64,000 nt of DNA from Bugula neritina (lineage: Eukaryota; Bryozoa; Gymnolaemata; Cheilostomatida; Bugulidae), in assembly GCA_964035545.1 (NCBI GenBank), contig OZ037765.1, positions 29,190,004 to 29,254,003 of the forward strand. Reading direction: 5' to 3'. The notes under the pieces were generated by a model that was not told where the DNA came from, searched no databases, and worked only from the letters and a program-made list of their open reading frames with translations. Positions within the stretch are counted from its first letter, which is position 1, and each line of letters starts with the position of its first letter. The position numbers and the translations under genes are program-made. This document shows positions 1 to 10,900 of this stretch, piece by piece.

Positions 1-297
1 TTCTGTAGACTCATTCGAGCAGAGTTTAAAAGGAATATGGCTGGCTTTCAATCTAGAATTTTTGTTAATTTAAACAAAATACACTACACATTGAAATAGC
101 AACTTAGATAAGACGGAAAAGTTAGCTATACTATACAGTAACTTTGCAAAATATGTAACGCTCAAATTATTAGCCCAAAGTAAATAGAATTTAAAGATTA
201 CCATTAAAATAGTTATTTATGTCAGTAGACCTAATTATCAACTTTTAATTTTTAAAAGTTTTAATTAATTAATAATATTGCTGCAAATATTTTTTAC

Positions 298-410
298 CTT
301 TGTATAGCATCAATAGAACCTTCAATCGCTGCACCACCAGTTGGGCCACTGTTGTACAAAACTCCAGTAACATCTAGCAGTACCCCTTTCACACCTTCAT
401 ACCATGACAT
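298..410 (-). CDS. LHPP: LHPP-like HAD phosphatase, first recognisable coding exon (partial gene)
   Basis: Read on the minus strand from an ATG at 410-408, the frame encodes about 37 residues containing GVKGVLLDVTGVLYNSG, followed by a GG-rich loop and EGSIDAIQR. This matches the N-terminus of phospholysine phosphohistidine inorganic pyrophosphate phosphatase (LHPP), a cytosolic HAD-family enzyme; LLDVTGVLY is HAD motif I with the nucleophilic Asp. The exon ends at 298 before a good donor (AAG|gtaaaaa), and the rest of the gene lies beyond the left edge (1-297 is intron). A possible acceptor at 431-430 lies upstream and the frame is open through it, so a further N-terminal exon is possible and the start is not certain. 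HDHD2 is the nearest alternative, but the GVLY-x-SG stretch favours LHPP. Confidence 0.72.
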
Positions 411-485
411 GATTGGTTTGTTTTCAGTTCTAAAAAAATAGATTTTCATGCAAATATAATATTTTCGAACAATAAACCTAATTGA

Positions 486-720
486 GTAGTCGTGGATTAG
501 TGGCTAGAGCGATGACCTAGTGTGACTCAGGCCTGTGAGTCTAGACTCTAGAATATTGGTGATGTCAAGAAGAGCATAATATGATCATAATTGCTCCTGT
601 GCTTTGCAAAAGCCCTTAAACCATGTCAGCATGTTAAAAGGCACAGTCGATAATCCACTTATAAACCCTTGTAACCAGAGGTTCTCACAAAAATGAGTGC
701 TCTAAACTAACATGAAACAG
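486..720 (+). mobile_element. tRNA-derived SINE, copy 1 (old)
   Basis: A degraded tRNA-like head (GTGGATTAGTGGCTAGAGCG) is followed by the body motif TTGGTGATGTCAAGAAGAGC and the CTCCTGTGCTT segment, both shared with copies at 24846 and 28267. It is bracketed by a 15-bp direct repeat with one mismatch (471-485 and 721-735, AATAAACCTAATTGA / AATAAACCCAATTGA), a target-site duplication. The B box is more decayed than in the other copies, so this is the oldest of the three. Confidence 0.75.
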
Positions 721-796
721 AATAAACCCAATTGAATCAAGTAACTTCCAATTGACTTGTGAGTTTTAAAAGCAAATATGTTGAGTATAGATATGG

Positions 797-1149
797 TGTA
801 GTGAGTCATGCAAAGTACAAATACGGGAATCGCCCTCTCTCCGTTCTGGGAATACTAAGGCCCTTATGTAGCAACCAATTAGCAGCACCGGAAGATATGC
901 TTCCGACTTACGTGACACTTCCCGGGCTATTGACAATTGATCACGTTGTTGTAAGCGGAGGCTTGAAGTAGAAACATGTGTTAGTAGTTGACTGATGTAT
1001 AGGATAATTTGATGTAATGTTTGCTTTGTGTTTTATTGTGGATAATAAATATAATTACTCGACAGCTACCCTAGTAATTGCTAGTAGAATAGCCAACTAA
1101 GTATAGGCAAGTAGATAACTCACGCACAGTAATTGCACAAATTACTACA
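797..1149 (+). repeat. 5' LTR
   Basis: 353 bp, TGTAGTGAGTC...ATTACTACA. It matches 5809-6161 except for T/C in GACTTACGTGAC and G/C in AGTATAGGCAAG. A polyadenylation signal AATAAA lies at 1044-1049, and an E-box CACGTG present in the 3' LTR is lost here by the first difference. The 70-aa open frame crossing it is not a gene. Confidence 0.95.
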
Positions 1150-1150
1150 G

Positions 1151-1168
1151 TGGTAGCAGCGGTGGGAT
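1151..1168 (+). other. Primer-binding site, tRNA-Leu type
   Basis: One base after the 5' LTR, TGGTAGCAGCGGTGGGAT begins with the TGG that pairs with the CCA end of a tRNA. The rest complements an acceptor/T-arm ending ATCCCACCGCTGC, typical of eukaryotic tRNA-Leu. The match to the host's own tRNA-Leu is inferred. Confidence 0.75.
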
Positions 1169-1184
1169 CTTGCGTATAGCAGTC

Positions 1185-2132
1185 ATGGCAGAAGACGGCA
1201 CGGAGCTACCCATTCCACTGAACGAAGGTGAGAGAGATAATGTTGATATACCTGTGGAACCAGTAGTGTTGGAAGAAGTGAGAATTCCTAGAGAGCCTGG
1301 TGAAGACAGATACCGGCTGAAGGCGCCCACCTTCACAGGCGAAGAGGCAGTAGAGCAGTTTATCCAAGAATTCCAAGATGTGATGGAAGTTGCACAGTGG
1401 CCACCAAGGGTGGCGTTGCTCAAGCTCAGGATGGCGCTGACGGACAAGGCTAAGCCGTACGGAGCGGGACCTGACATAGACGGAATCTTTGCTTCTCTGC
1501 GGGCCCGTTTTGGCATCTCCCCCATAGATGCACGGGCCCGTCTACAAAGGCTGCGGCGTGATCCTCACACGTCGCTACAGGAGCACGCTGCCACGGTGCA
1601 CCCACTAGCGCAGATCGCGTTCCGCGATCTGCCTCCAGTACACCGTGAGAGATATACTTATGATGCCTTCGTGCAGTCCATCAACGACTTGGGGCTCCAC
1701 CATCAATTCCAAGCGAGGGGAGTCACCACGGTCGAAGATGCACTTGCGGTGGGAGAAGCCTACCTCATGGCGACTCATATGCACCGCAATCGCGTGGCCT
1801 CCCGCCAGGTGGCCACGGAGCACACTACTGCTCATACTGAACCAAATGCGGAACCCTCCGCGGTGGCTAATGTGAACCACATGTCACTAGCATCAAAAGT
1901 CGCACAGATGACTGACATGCTAGATAAACTGATCGCCGCATTAGCTCCCCCAAGCCAGGTAGATACCGCCCGTGAGCCTTGCGGGCCGCAGGTACAATCA
2001 CCAGGCATGGGGCATAACTTCTGCTGGGGATGCGGAAGGCCAGGACATTTCCAAAAGAACTGCCCTCAACTCCAACAAGGGTTAAACTACCACGGCCCGC
2101 AGATGTTCCCACCTCCTGCGGGCCGTCTGTAA
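1185..2132 (+). CDS. gag: LTR retrotransposon Gag polyprotein with CCHC zinc knuckle
   Basis: The 315-aa frame starts at the first ATG after the primer-binding site; an upstream extension from TTG at 1170 has no ATG. The product would form the particle shell and package element RNA. Residues around 45-220 are capsid-like and helix-rich. A CCHC nucleic-acid-binding knuckle (CWGCGRPGHFQKNC, C-x2-C-x4-H-x4-C) sits at about residues 280-293, close to the C-terminus. The frame is intact. The stop is 90 bases upstream of where the pol frame opens, so there is no simple gag-pol frameshift overlap. Base composition is far more GC-rich than the flanking host DNA. Confidence 0.9.
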   Translation: MAEDGTELPIPLNEGERDNVDIPVEPVVLEEVRIPREPGEDRYRLKAPTFTGEEAVEQFIQEFQDVMEVAQWPPRVALLKLRMALTDKAKPYGAGPDIDGIFASLRARFGISPIDARARLQRLRRDPHTSLQEHAATVHPLAQIAFRDLPPVHRERYTYDAFVQSINDLGLHHQFQARGVTTVEDALAVGEAYLMATHMHRNRVASRQVATEHTTAHTEPNAEPSAVANVNHMSLASKVAQMTDMLDKLIAALAPPSQVDTAREPCGPQVQSPGMGHNFCWGCGRPGHFQKNCPQLQQGLNYHGPQMFPPPAGRL

Positions 2133-2221
2133 ATCACCCAGGGAGGACCGCGCGTCTGCCGCCCCGCTGGGCGCCGCGCGGAGATGCTGTGAAGTGGCGA
2201 CCCCCGCGGCAAGTAGGATGA

Positions 2222-4099
2222 AGCCACTCGCCGCCTGGGTCCTCTACGCCACTCCAACACCAACACGGATCCGGCAGACGGTTGATCTCAGAGCCTGCGA
2301 GGGAAACGGTACAGGCGCCGCAAGGCGTACCGCCCCAACCTCGGCAGCTGGTCAATAGTCGTCGCCAACCGTGGACCCCTCGACCCACAGCGAGGGAGGT
2401 GCAACCACGGCACACACAGCTGCAGCCACACGGAAGTAGCTATTTCCTGCCAGGAAAGCTAGCCGGCAAGCCTGCCAACTTCCTCCTGGACTCAGGCTGC
2501 ACCACCAACCTCCTTAGCCGTCAATTCTTTGACACCCTCAGCGCTAAGGTCAAGGACGGGTTGGCACCGTATGAGGGGGATCATGGCACCCTGGCAGACG
2601 GGTCGTGCATTCCCTTCTACGGCATTATTGAGCTGACTGGTTACATCCGTAACCAGGCCATCCAAGAGACGTTTATCGTCGGGCAGCTCAACGAGGACGC
2701 TATCCTCGGGATGTCATTCTTACGACACGGATATCGCATCGATTTCAGTAAATCTGCGATGATCATGGGCGACAGGGAGCTCGCTTGTGTCGATAAGTTT
2801 GGTCGTCCTCTAGCGGGAGCAGTGCAGGTAGTACGGAGCTGTACGATACCGGGCCACTCCCGGGCTACCGTCCGCTGCAAAGTAGACGGTGGCCAAACCT
2901 CTAAGTTGGGAGTTGTCGAAAGTACGCACTCAAGAATCCAACTTGCCCATAGCTTTAGCCGGCTTACGGGACAAGGAGAGATTTCAGTGCAGTGCGTCAA
3001 CCCCTCCTCAGAGACAGTAGACCTACCACCCAGGTCCATGCTGGGCCGCTTCCATCCTGTCCAGGAGGAAGCCATTGGGCCGTCGTCGGGAGCTACGACG
3101 GAAGGTCCTCAGCAGAGCCCGTTTCAAGGGCGGAGGACCGTCCCAACCCACGCCTCCCATCTTCCAGGGACGCGTGGCTACACAGGCAACGGAAAGCGCC
3201 AGGCTATGGCTAGGTTGCCACATGGGTGCAGTGAGGCGCTCCGCCACACAGACCACGACGCCCGCCTAAATAGAGCAGGCCGTCGTGAGGTACCACGGGC
3301 GGCGAAGACCGCCCCTGCTCAGCAACTCCAACAGAGGGCTGACACGCCCCCGGAGGCTGTCCAGAGCCTCTGCGCCAAACCTGTATGGGCTGGTAACGTT
3401 AGGGAGCTGCCGAAGCTCCAGGAAAGCCTTCTTGGGGTGGTAGCCGACGTGTACCGAGCGAAACAGGAAGGGCGACGACCCAGTAGTAGACAACGGCGAC
3501 AGGGATGCGCCGAGTTACGGCTGTACTGTCAACGTTGGAACTCTCTGCGGGTCGGGCCAGATGGTCTGCTGACCATGACCTTGGCCGCCAACAGCAGACA
3601 ACCAGCCAGGAAAAGGATCGTCTGCCCAGCTGCCATCCGCCGGGAGTTGATACAAGACACCCACGAAAAGACTCACGGAGGAGTCCAAGAGGTAGTCACC
3701 AAGCTACAACTCCGGTGGTACTGGCCCAACATGGAGCGGGATATCCGGCGCAGAGTGAGACGGTGCGAAGTCTGCCAGACCAACAAGCATAGCCGTCTCC
3801 CTGGTGAAGCGGGGCGGCAGACGCATTGTGCGAGGAAGTCTTGGCAAACGGAGACTGTCGTCCTGGCCGGAAATACCTCCATGACACCTCAGGAAGACTT
3901 GGCGAGGCGAGAAAGGCCACTTCCGTCCTTGAAAGTGCGCCCACCGCCCCCAACGTCAAGCCTGCCATCACCACCACTTCCGGAACCAGAAACGGGTCCG
4001 GAAGTGCAAAAAACCCCCCGTGGGAGGGGCTCCGCAAGGAGATACCAACGTAGGAACAACCGTCACAAACAGGCTGGAAAAACCACCCGTGAGACATAA
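2222..4099 (+). pseudogene. pol: Pol remnant: protease and integrase zinc-binding domain, RT/RNase H and integrase core missing
   Basis: The frame is open from 2222 (after a TGA at 2219) to the stop ending at 4099, with no suitable early ATG. A retropepsin-like active site FLLDSGCTTNLLS lies near 2485-2523, followed by the flap region ending in ILGMSFL near 2700. From about 3430 the frame resembles the linker between RNase H and integrase, and at about 3655-3790 it has the integrase HHCC finger (THEKTHGG ... RRCEVCQTNKH). Between protease and this point no RT or RNase H motif is seen, and after HHCC the DDE core is absent; the tail is proline- and arginine-rich. The junctions kept one frame open, so either the deletions were in frame or a shortened Pol was selected. 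No frameshift signal linking it to gag is evident. Confidence 0.8.
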
Positions 4100-4449
4100 C
4101 AATCCACGGGTGAGCACACCGCCTCCCACAGTGACGACGCCTCCAGGACCACACACTAGGCAACCCCCAGCGTGTCTCAGAGACTGTGTACGTGACTGCG
4201 GTACAAGCGGCAGTAGGCGGAAAGTCTAGCGAGGTCTCGCATGGGAAAACAGGCAAAGAGACGTGGGAGTTGTGAACACCACGGAAATCTCAACTTTTGC
4301 CTCGGCGGAATCTCACACGAGATTCATCCGCTGGAAGTGAAAAGCCCTAGTCACGTTTCACAACCACGCTGCCCGGTCTTTTCCTACGTTGATGCAGTCA
4401 AGAGTAGACGTGCCACTAAACAGTAATCATTTACCGCTCTCATTCCAAA

Positions 4450-5507
4450 ATGTCTTACTATTCTGGATCGAAGGGTGAGTTAATTATGTTTTTGGTACGA
4501 TAACTAGACTGCATCAGTCAGCTTTAGCTACACTAGCTAGCGAGCTGGAGATTCGATAATGATAAACAGTGGTGGGAATACACGTCGACTTTGATTTTAA
4601 ATAATCTGCCATAGCGAGTGTGTTCTCCATCAACTATTCATTAGCCTGAATCTCACGAGTGTAACTGAACAGAGTACCTGTCAGGCTGTACACGCCGGCG
4701 GTACCTCAGTGTATAATCTTTAACACTGCTACTCTTTCAGATCACACTCGAGTGACCACCTCCCGGTCACGGGACCAGCCAACCCCTCTACCTATGGAAG
4801 AAGAACCTGTGATGGAGAATGGCTTACCCGTGGTGCTTCGTCGACGACACCGCTGGGTGTCACCCACGACGGAAAGGAGAATTGAGGAAGCCTGGGGACC
4901 TAGCGGACCCCACCGGACCTGCCAGGTCTGCTTCGAGGAGTGCCCGTCACACCGCTCCCTGCGTCTGCATGTAGACGCCCATTTTCTACTCCATTTCTGC
5001 CCATGCGGGTTCCACGATGTATACCCGTATCCTGTGATAGTCCACAAGTTGAGCTGCTTCGCCGGAGAGGGCCATATTGTTGATGAGGACAGTTTCCCCC
5101 AGTACCTAGACACCATCAAGCCAGTCATCAAGAAGGCTATCACCCTGGCCGCACTAGCGTCAGGGTTCCAAGTACTGCTGTTATCCGCCCGCCATAAGTC
5201 CCCTATGGTTCAGGGCCCGTCTCCTACCCCCGTCAACTCTAGCAACACCCCCGAATTAGAAGGAACAACAATACCCCCAATAACAGAGACTACTACAACC
5301 CCACCAAGGCCTAGCCGGCTGGCTAATGTAGAAGAGCGGCTTGTAAAACTACAAGCCGAGTTTACGCAACTGGCCCCTGACCTGCTGGATACGACAACAG
5401 GTCTATACCAGCTGAAGGACTCAGTGGGGCGACTGAAGAGGCGGCTACGTGCCCGACAGGCTCGACACAGAGCACGCTCGCTACAAGAGTCAGAGTCCAC
5501 CCAATGA
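4450..5507 (+). CDS. Element ORF3: zinc-finger and coiled-coil protein, probably made from a spliced RNA
   Basis: Coding exons are proposed at 4450-4474 and 4741-5507, giving 263 aa. In exon 2 the long frame has no ATG until 4794, but an ATG at 4450 followed by 25 bases and a consensus donor (AAGG|GTGAGT) joins it in frame across a 266-bp intron ending CTACTCTTTCAG. The protein has a C2H2 finger (C-x2-C-x12-H-x3-H, starting CQVC, about 4920-4980), a second finger-like C-x-C-x12-H-x3-C (FCPCGF... HKLSC), a hydrophobic segment (ITLAALASGFQVLLL) and a basic, Leu-heptad C-terminus likely to form a coiled coil. It is not env-like: no signal peptide is seen. Function is unknown; nucleic-acid binding is an inference. 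Without splicing the product would start at 4794 (237 aa). Confidence 0.7.
4475..4740 (+). other. Predicted intron in the retrotransposon 3' region
   Basis: Donor AAGG|GTGAGT at 4474/4475 and acceptor with a pyrimidine-rich run (CTACTCTTTCAG) at 4740. Removing it fuses an upstream ATG to ORF3 in frame, which supports real use. Confidence 0.65.
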
Positions 5508-5794
5508 GTATGCCTGGGGTAGGCACCTTTCGTTGAGCTGTATTTCGTCTGGAAAGTGACGAGTGCTCCGACATTGGCCCGCGTGCTGGTAAGCACCCTC
5601 TCTCTTTATAGCTGACTAGATGTGTGTGTTCGATCACCCTGTTTACTTCTGTATATAAATGTTGTCGTACTCAACTATTTCTCTTCTCCCTTTTTGTGGG
5701 TTTACTTATGTATGTTTTTCTTTTTGGATTATTGTATTGTTTTTCTTTATATGTGTTTTTTGTATTGTGTTATCAGAAAGTAGGGCTTTCTGCT

Positions 5795-5808
5795 GGGGGG
5801 GGGGGCGG
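5795..5808 (+). other. Polypurine tract
   Basis: An uninterrupted G run ending GGGCGG abuts the TG of the 3' LTR, the expected site for plus-strand DNA priming. Confidence 0.85.
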
Positions 5809-6161
5809 TGTAGTGAGTCATGCAAAGTACAAATACGGGAATCGCCCTCTCTCCGTTCTGGGAATACTAAGGCCCTTATGTAGCAACCAATTAGCAGCAC
5901 CGGAAGATATGCTTCCGACTCACGTGACACTTCCCGGGCTATTGACAATTGATCACGTTGTTGTAAGCGGAGGCTTGAAGTAGAAACATGTGTTAGTAGT
6001 TGACTGATGTATAGGATAATTTGATGTAATGTTTGCTTTGTGTTTTATTGTGGATAATAAATATAATTACTCGACAGCTACCCTAGTAATTGCTAGTAGA
6101 ATAGCCAACTAAGTATACGCAAGTAGATAACTCACGCACAGTAATTGCACAAATTACTACA
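5809..6161 (+). repeat. 3' LTR
   Basis: 353 bp with two substitutions relative to the 5' LTR. It keeps CTCACGTGAC (an E-box) and the AATAAA signal at about 6056. Confidence 0.95.
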
Positions 6162-7580
6162 ATATTTATACTAACTTTATTATTATTAAAATGTTAATAG
6201 TTATTATTTTTATTGTTGATTACAATATCTGTGATGATAATGGCCTCTATGACTAAAAAATATGTATGACAAATTTATTAAAAAATGAAAAGTCACAACT
6301 ATTTATTTTGATGAATATTTGAGCATAATTAAACAAGTGAATGAGTGCATGTATGGTCACTCATTTTAACTTTATGACAATAACAGTATATCCACAATAA
6401 TCATAATGACAACATTCAAACTTTGGATGCAGCTGAGGTTTGTTACTAGTAATATTAGTATTAGTACAGCAGAGCAAAATTACTGCACCTGTAGTAATTT
6501 AGTAACTAAAATACTAATTCACAATCACTATCAGTATCACTATTCACGAGTAGTATTACTATGAGTAGTGCTGATCAAGCATTGGTGATACTGATTTGTC
6601 TTACTCTTAACCCTTAGGCAACAACACTGTTACTGCAACTGACTGTTAGTGCTACACTTAGTGCCAGTGTCACACTGACAGTAACACTAACTGTGCATAT
6701 CAATTACACAGTAAATGACAACTATATTTCAACATCACAAACTCAAAAGAAAACGTGTTATACTCATACTGATTGTTTAAAGTTAAACTATAATTTAACT
6801 TAAATTTAAGAGTCAAGATGAAGAGGAAGTGAGATTTAAACTTAGTGAATCATAGAAATTGAAAAATATTTGTTGTTAGATACTTATACTTATATTGAAT
6901 TTGATATTGTATTTCAATCTGTATCTGACTGAAAAGCCAAAAGGTAAACCTAAGATGAAGATGTAGTTTGTTTCAAACCCTAGGGCCTAGGTATATCAAT
7001 GGGAATATGATTATCGCATTCATAATGATTATCAGTATCCTTATGATTGTGAATATCGATTTGAATTTGATTTATCAACCCATAATTAATATTATGATTA
7101 ACCATGTTAAACGCGAAACACTCAGTCACTCCCAACGGCAACTCGGGGTTTCCTAAACTTGTAGTTAGTAGTTACAGCAAATTTCAGACCATCATGATCA
7201 CCGATCATGATAAACGAATAACCTCATAAAGGTCACCACTCAGAGTCACTCTAAGTTCTAACTCTCAGTCTCAATCTTTGCTAAGCCAAACTGAAACTCA
7301 AAGGATAATCAATATCATAATCATAATGATAATCATAATGATAATGATAATGCCAATGGCAATGCAGAAGTTTAATAGCTTCAGTACAATAGGTTACGTG
7401 AATTTTGTACACTTAGGAGAAATAAATAATGTTATGTCTATGCAAATGAAAAAATCAGATAGCAATAGTCATACTCATTGCGATAGTACAATCCTATGGT
7501 GATGCTATCGCTTTAACTACCTCTGCAAAATTCTTGCACAACGATAGGTGTAGGAATAGTGCGCCTCTCCGAATGGTTAG
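6162..7580. other. Gene-free, low-complexity AT-rich DNA
   Basis: No supported coding region. The stretch is rich in imperfect ATAATG/ATCATA-type simple repeats, strongest at about 7300-7350, and in TCACTAT/AGTATTAC motifs at 6500-6700. Short open frames here (6968-7156, 7278-7502) are made of these repeats. Confidence 0.6.
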
Positions 7581-7985
7581 TTCTATATGCAGTAATCTGG
7601 CTCGACATCTAGTTCGCTGGATATTGCCTGATTGGCTGCTTTGCGCACGTGCTATTGTTGATGTCTGAGATTGTCATTGCGCACTCCAACTCTAAGTACA
7701 CAATATAATATATCGCTGCATACCCCAAAAGTGGCCATCATTGCAACCATACTTAGTTCTACTTTAGATTTCAAAATTGTCTATTGCTTTAGAAGCATCA
7801 TCAATTGAGTCATAGTAAAACGCTGTAAAGGTTGTAATGACTTTATCATTTTAATTATTGAGTTGGAGAGCACTTGTACGCTATGACAGTCGAGGGCATT
7901 AAAATAATCTCGTGCGTTTTCAATTAGTAAGCCAATCAGAAAATATACAGCAACTGAATATCGCGCCAGATTACTGCATATAGAA
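7581..7985. repeat. Fold-back (MITE-like) inverted repeat
   Basis: The left arm at about 7581-7692 begins TTCTATATGCAGTAATCTGG. The right arm at about 7860-7985 is its diverged reverse complement, ending CCAGATTACTGCATATAGAA. Shared blocks include CTGATTGGC and CTCCAACTC. The loop is about 167 bp. No coding capacity is seen, so a non-autonomous DNA element or decayed fold-back is likely. Confidence 0.65.
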
Positions 7986-10900
7986 ATTTCCTCCCCGGAC
8001 ACTCAAAATAAAGAAGAAAAACTTACTCGCCAAACCTAAAGCTTATAATTATATTATTATATAGTTATTCGATAGCGCATTTTTTACAGCAGGCGAAGCA
8101 AGAGTGATGTATATACCCTTTAACCTGTCGAACGAAAATATAATAAAAATATATATATATATATATTAAATCATTTATTAAAATGAATTTTCTAATTAAT
8201 AATTAATTGGTTGGAATTGATCAAAGGAGTTAATTAGTAATTTGGATATTACTTGACAATTTTGCTTTACCACAATTACTTGTATAATACCACAATTACT
8301 TGTATAATACCACATTACTAAGCATATTATATTTGCATTATTCAAAGAGCTAAAAATTATATGTTTGGTATATTAATGCATTTCTTGTTTAAACCAATTT
8401 CCATGTAGCATAATGGCGCCTAGCTCATTTAAATTTGCATATTTCAATTTCAACTGTACTCAAGTAACAAGTCTATTGCTTTCAGAATATGTATTCTATA
8501 TTCTTTCTTGGATGTTGTTATAGATACAGTGTAGTCTACATACTGTGATGGAACAAATATAATAATTTATAGTTACGCCAACCTGTCACAGCAGTCATCT
8601 CACTGAAAGTCTCAAGGGGACAGGCAAACCTCAGCACCAATGGCGCCATATTTCAGCGAGCTGGTGGAATATCTTAAATGTATAACTTGTGAAATACAGA
8701 AGTAAGAGTTAAACATAAAAAAAAGAAAACCTCATACATCTATAATTATTTACTGCCTCAAGAACAGCACAATTTCCAACAACTTTGAATTTCTGAGAAT
8801 TAAATTATAATTTACTACCCCTGTATCAGATTACATTTACTCGGTAAATTATTTACCACACATAGCCTACTCAAATTGCTAACTCTACTATAATCATTAC
8901 CAGCATATTATTTTCTGTAAATATATTACGTCATTGCACACTCAGTACAGTGTCTACTCTGCAAAAACACAAAACACCATATTTTCTCTGATCTGACAAA
9001 CCCATTGGGCGAAGCTAGCAAATGCTCATTGAAAACACATTGATAAGCACCTAATGACTAATCAGTAATTACTGATCATAATTACTGGTAATCGATATCA
9101 GCATCTTAAAATCCATAAATTTCAAGTTACCAACTAAAATTGTCCATAAAGCCAACTTAAATAATCTAAGCTTCCATAATAATTGTAATTATATAGCTAG
9201 CTTTCGGTATATTTGACTTGATCAATTTTTTGTTCAAGTTTATCTCAAGAACTGTAGTCTAAAAAGTAAAACAAAGTAGCAGCCGCTCGTTAACAATGAA
9301 GCTATTGTGCAGCTCAAAGACAAAGTGACCTTTTCAACTTTCACTTCTGACTATGATGTTACCCTCAGTAGAACTTTACATTTACTCTTAGCTACATGCC
9401 TATCGATATCTTTTATTCGCACCTCTCAGTGTAAATCTACAAGTTAAGTAAAATTCTGCTTGACACTTATAAGATTAAGAACAGTGTTTTCTATAATAAT
9501 GGTTATTTTAATGATCAGTTACACAACTTCAGCTGTCCAAAAAATGTTTTTTTCACCTTTCACAACTATATCCTGATCAGGTGGCAGGCAGCTATATGAG
9601 AAATAAACTGTTAAAAACATAATATTCTGGCAACGTTCCAAAGTGCTAAAGCTTTCTACGTGAGAAGATAACTTAACTCCCTCAAGCTAGCTTAGGGTTT
9701 GACAGTGGCCAAAGGTTTTAATTGCCCGCGGCAATATCTGAAAGACAAAAGCACAGTTAACTTAGGGGTTTGCTTTTCTATTAGCTGCACTGGCCTAATA
9801 TTGATCGCTACACAAACATTTACTACTTGGTCTTCCTCCAGCCCTCTATCTGTGTCCTGAAGCCATTTTCACATGAAGCTAGTTTCAATACACTTCTTAT
9901 AACCTGATTTGACTCCATATGACAGCTGCTGGTACACTGCAAATGCTGGTCGAATCACAAAAATTAAGATAAACAAAACAGATAGGTCTGTAGCATTTTG
10001 TAGATTTGCACCAATTCTAGCAATAAACACCGACTTTAATCTTGTAGTATTTTTCTGACCATTCAAGTCTTAAAGGATGTTCTATAGAATAATATGCCGT
10101 ATGCATATCCAGAATTTGTCGTTGCAACTTTGGCATTATAGAGTTACCCATTCATGAAACCAATTGTTGTATTTAATTACTTGAGCAGAGGTTTTGTTGC
10201 TTTTTGGTTGGGTATTTGTTGATCACCAAAAGTTAAATTATTAAAAATTTTACCATGCTGAAAGAGTTTTGTAAAAAGCAGCTACTAAAATTGGTTGTCA
10301 CAAAAGTGAAATTGTAATAATAAATACATTTAAAAGGCATTATTACCGTAAATGAAATAAAGGAATAGACGGATCTATTTCAAGCTTATAGAAATTTGTT
10401 AAAACTTTGTCTAAAAATGAGTTTGTAGACACTAAGCTGCCTATGAACCAACCAGAGTATGCTGACTTTGAAAAATTTGGCTGTTTGTCAACATGCACCT
10501 TTTACAGATCTTAATAACATATCGTTGTTATTCTAAAAATATAGGTTATGCAAAATAGCTATGTTTTTAATACATAGGTTTCAATTTAGTCATCATGGTT
10601 TAAATATTTATTTATAGCTTTTGATGTTATTTATGGGGCTTTTAGATTTTATCAGTAGCTTACATTGAGCAGCTAGGATGCGATGTACGTGCTTTGATTG
10701 ATAATAACATTTGAGCAGATGAGTAAACTAAAGCTAGTAATGCCTCAGATTTTTAATGATCCTTATACACAACCTTATTGGTTCCGATTGCAATAATTAT
10801 ATGCTTTGTATACTAGGCTGCTGTCGCTTTAATATTACAATTGCATCCCACATGCGTTGCGAACTTATCATGTTCTCTTTGTTTACAGTTGTGCATATAT

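Larger units (their letters stand above)
797..6161 (+). mobile_element. Ty3/Gypsy-class LTR retrotransposon, internally deleted, young
   Basis: Two direct 353-bp LTRs (TG...CA ends) bracket a primer-binding site, gag, a pol remnant, a third zinc-finger ORF and a G-rich polypurine tract. The LTRs differ at only two positions, so insertion is recent. Pol keeps a retroviral-type protease and the HHCC zinc-binding end of integrase but shows no reverse transcriptase (no YxDD-type motif in any frame), no RNase H and no integrase catalytic core, so the copy cannot move alone. The protease-then-integrase remnant and the Gag type point to Gypsy rather than Copia or BEL. Flanks are ATATGG on the left and ATATTT on the right: no perfect duplication unless the two G bases before the left LTR are counted as element, leaving ATAT on both sides. 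4100-4449 holds no convincing gene; 5508-5794 is 3' untranslated sequence. Confidence 0.93.

Noticed and set aside
759-971. 70-aa frame in the 5' LTR and its copy at 5624-5983
   Set aside because: Starts outside the LTR and continues into LTR control sequence; chance frames.
1145-1880. Minus-strand open frames opposite gag
   Set aside because: Shadows of the GC-rich gag frame; no motifs.
3696-4256. 186-aa minus-strand frame opposite pol
   Set aside because: Antisense shadow of the pol remnant; no family resemblance.
4241-4426. 61-aa plus-strand frame between pol and ORF3
   Set aside because: Short, no motif, and its stop precedes the donor of the proposed ORF3 leader exon; not needed to explain the element.
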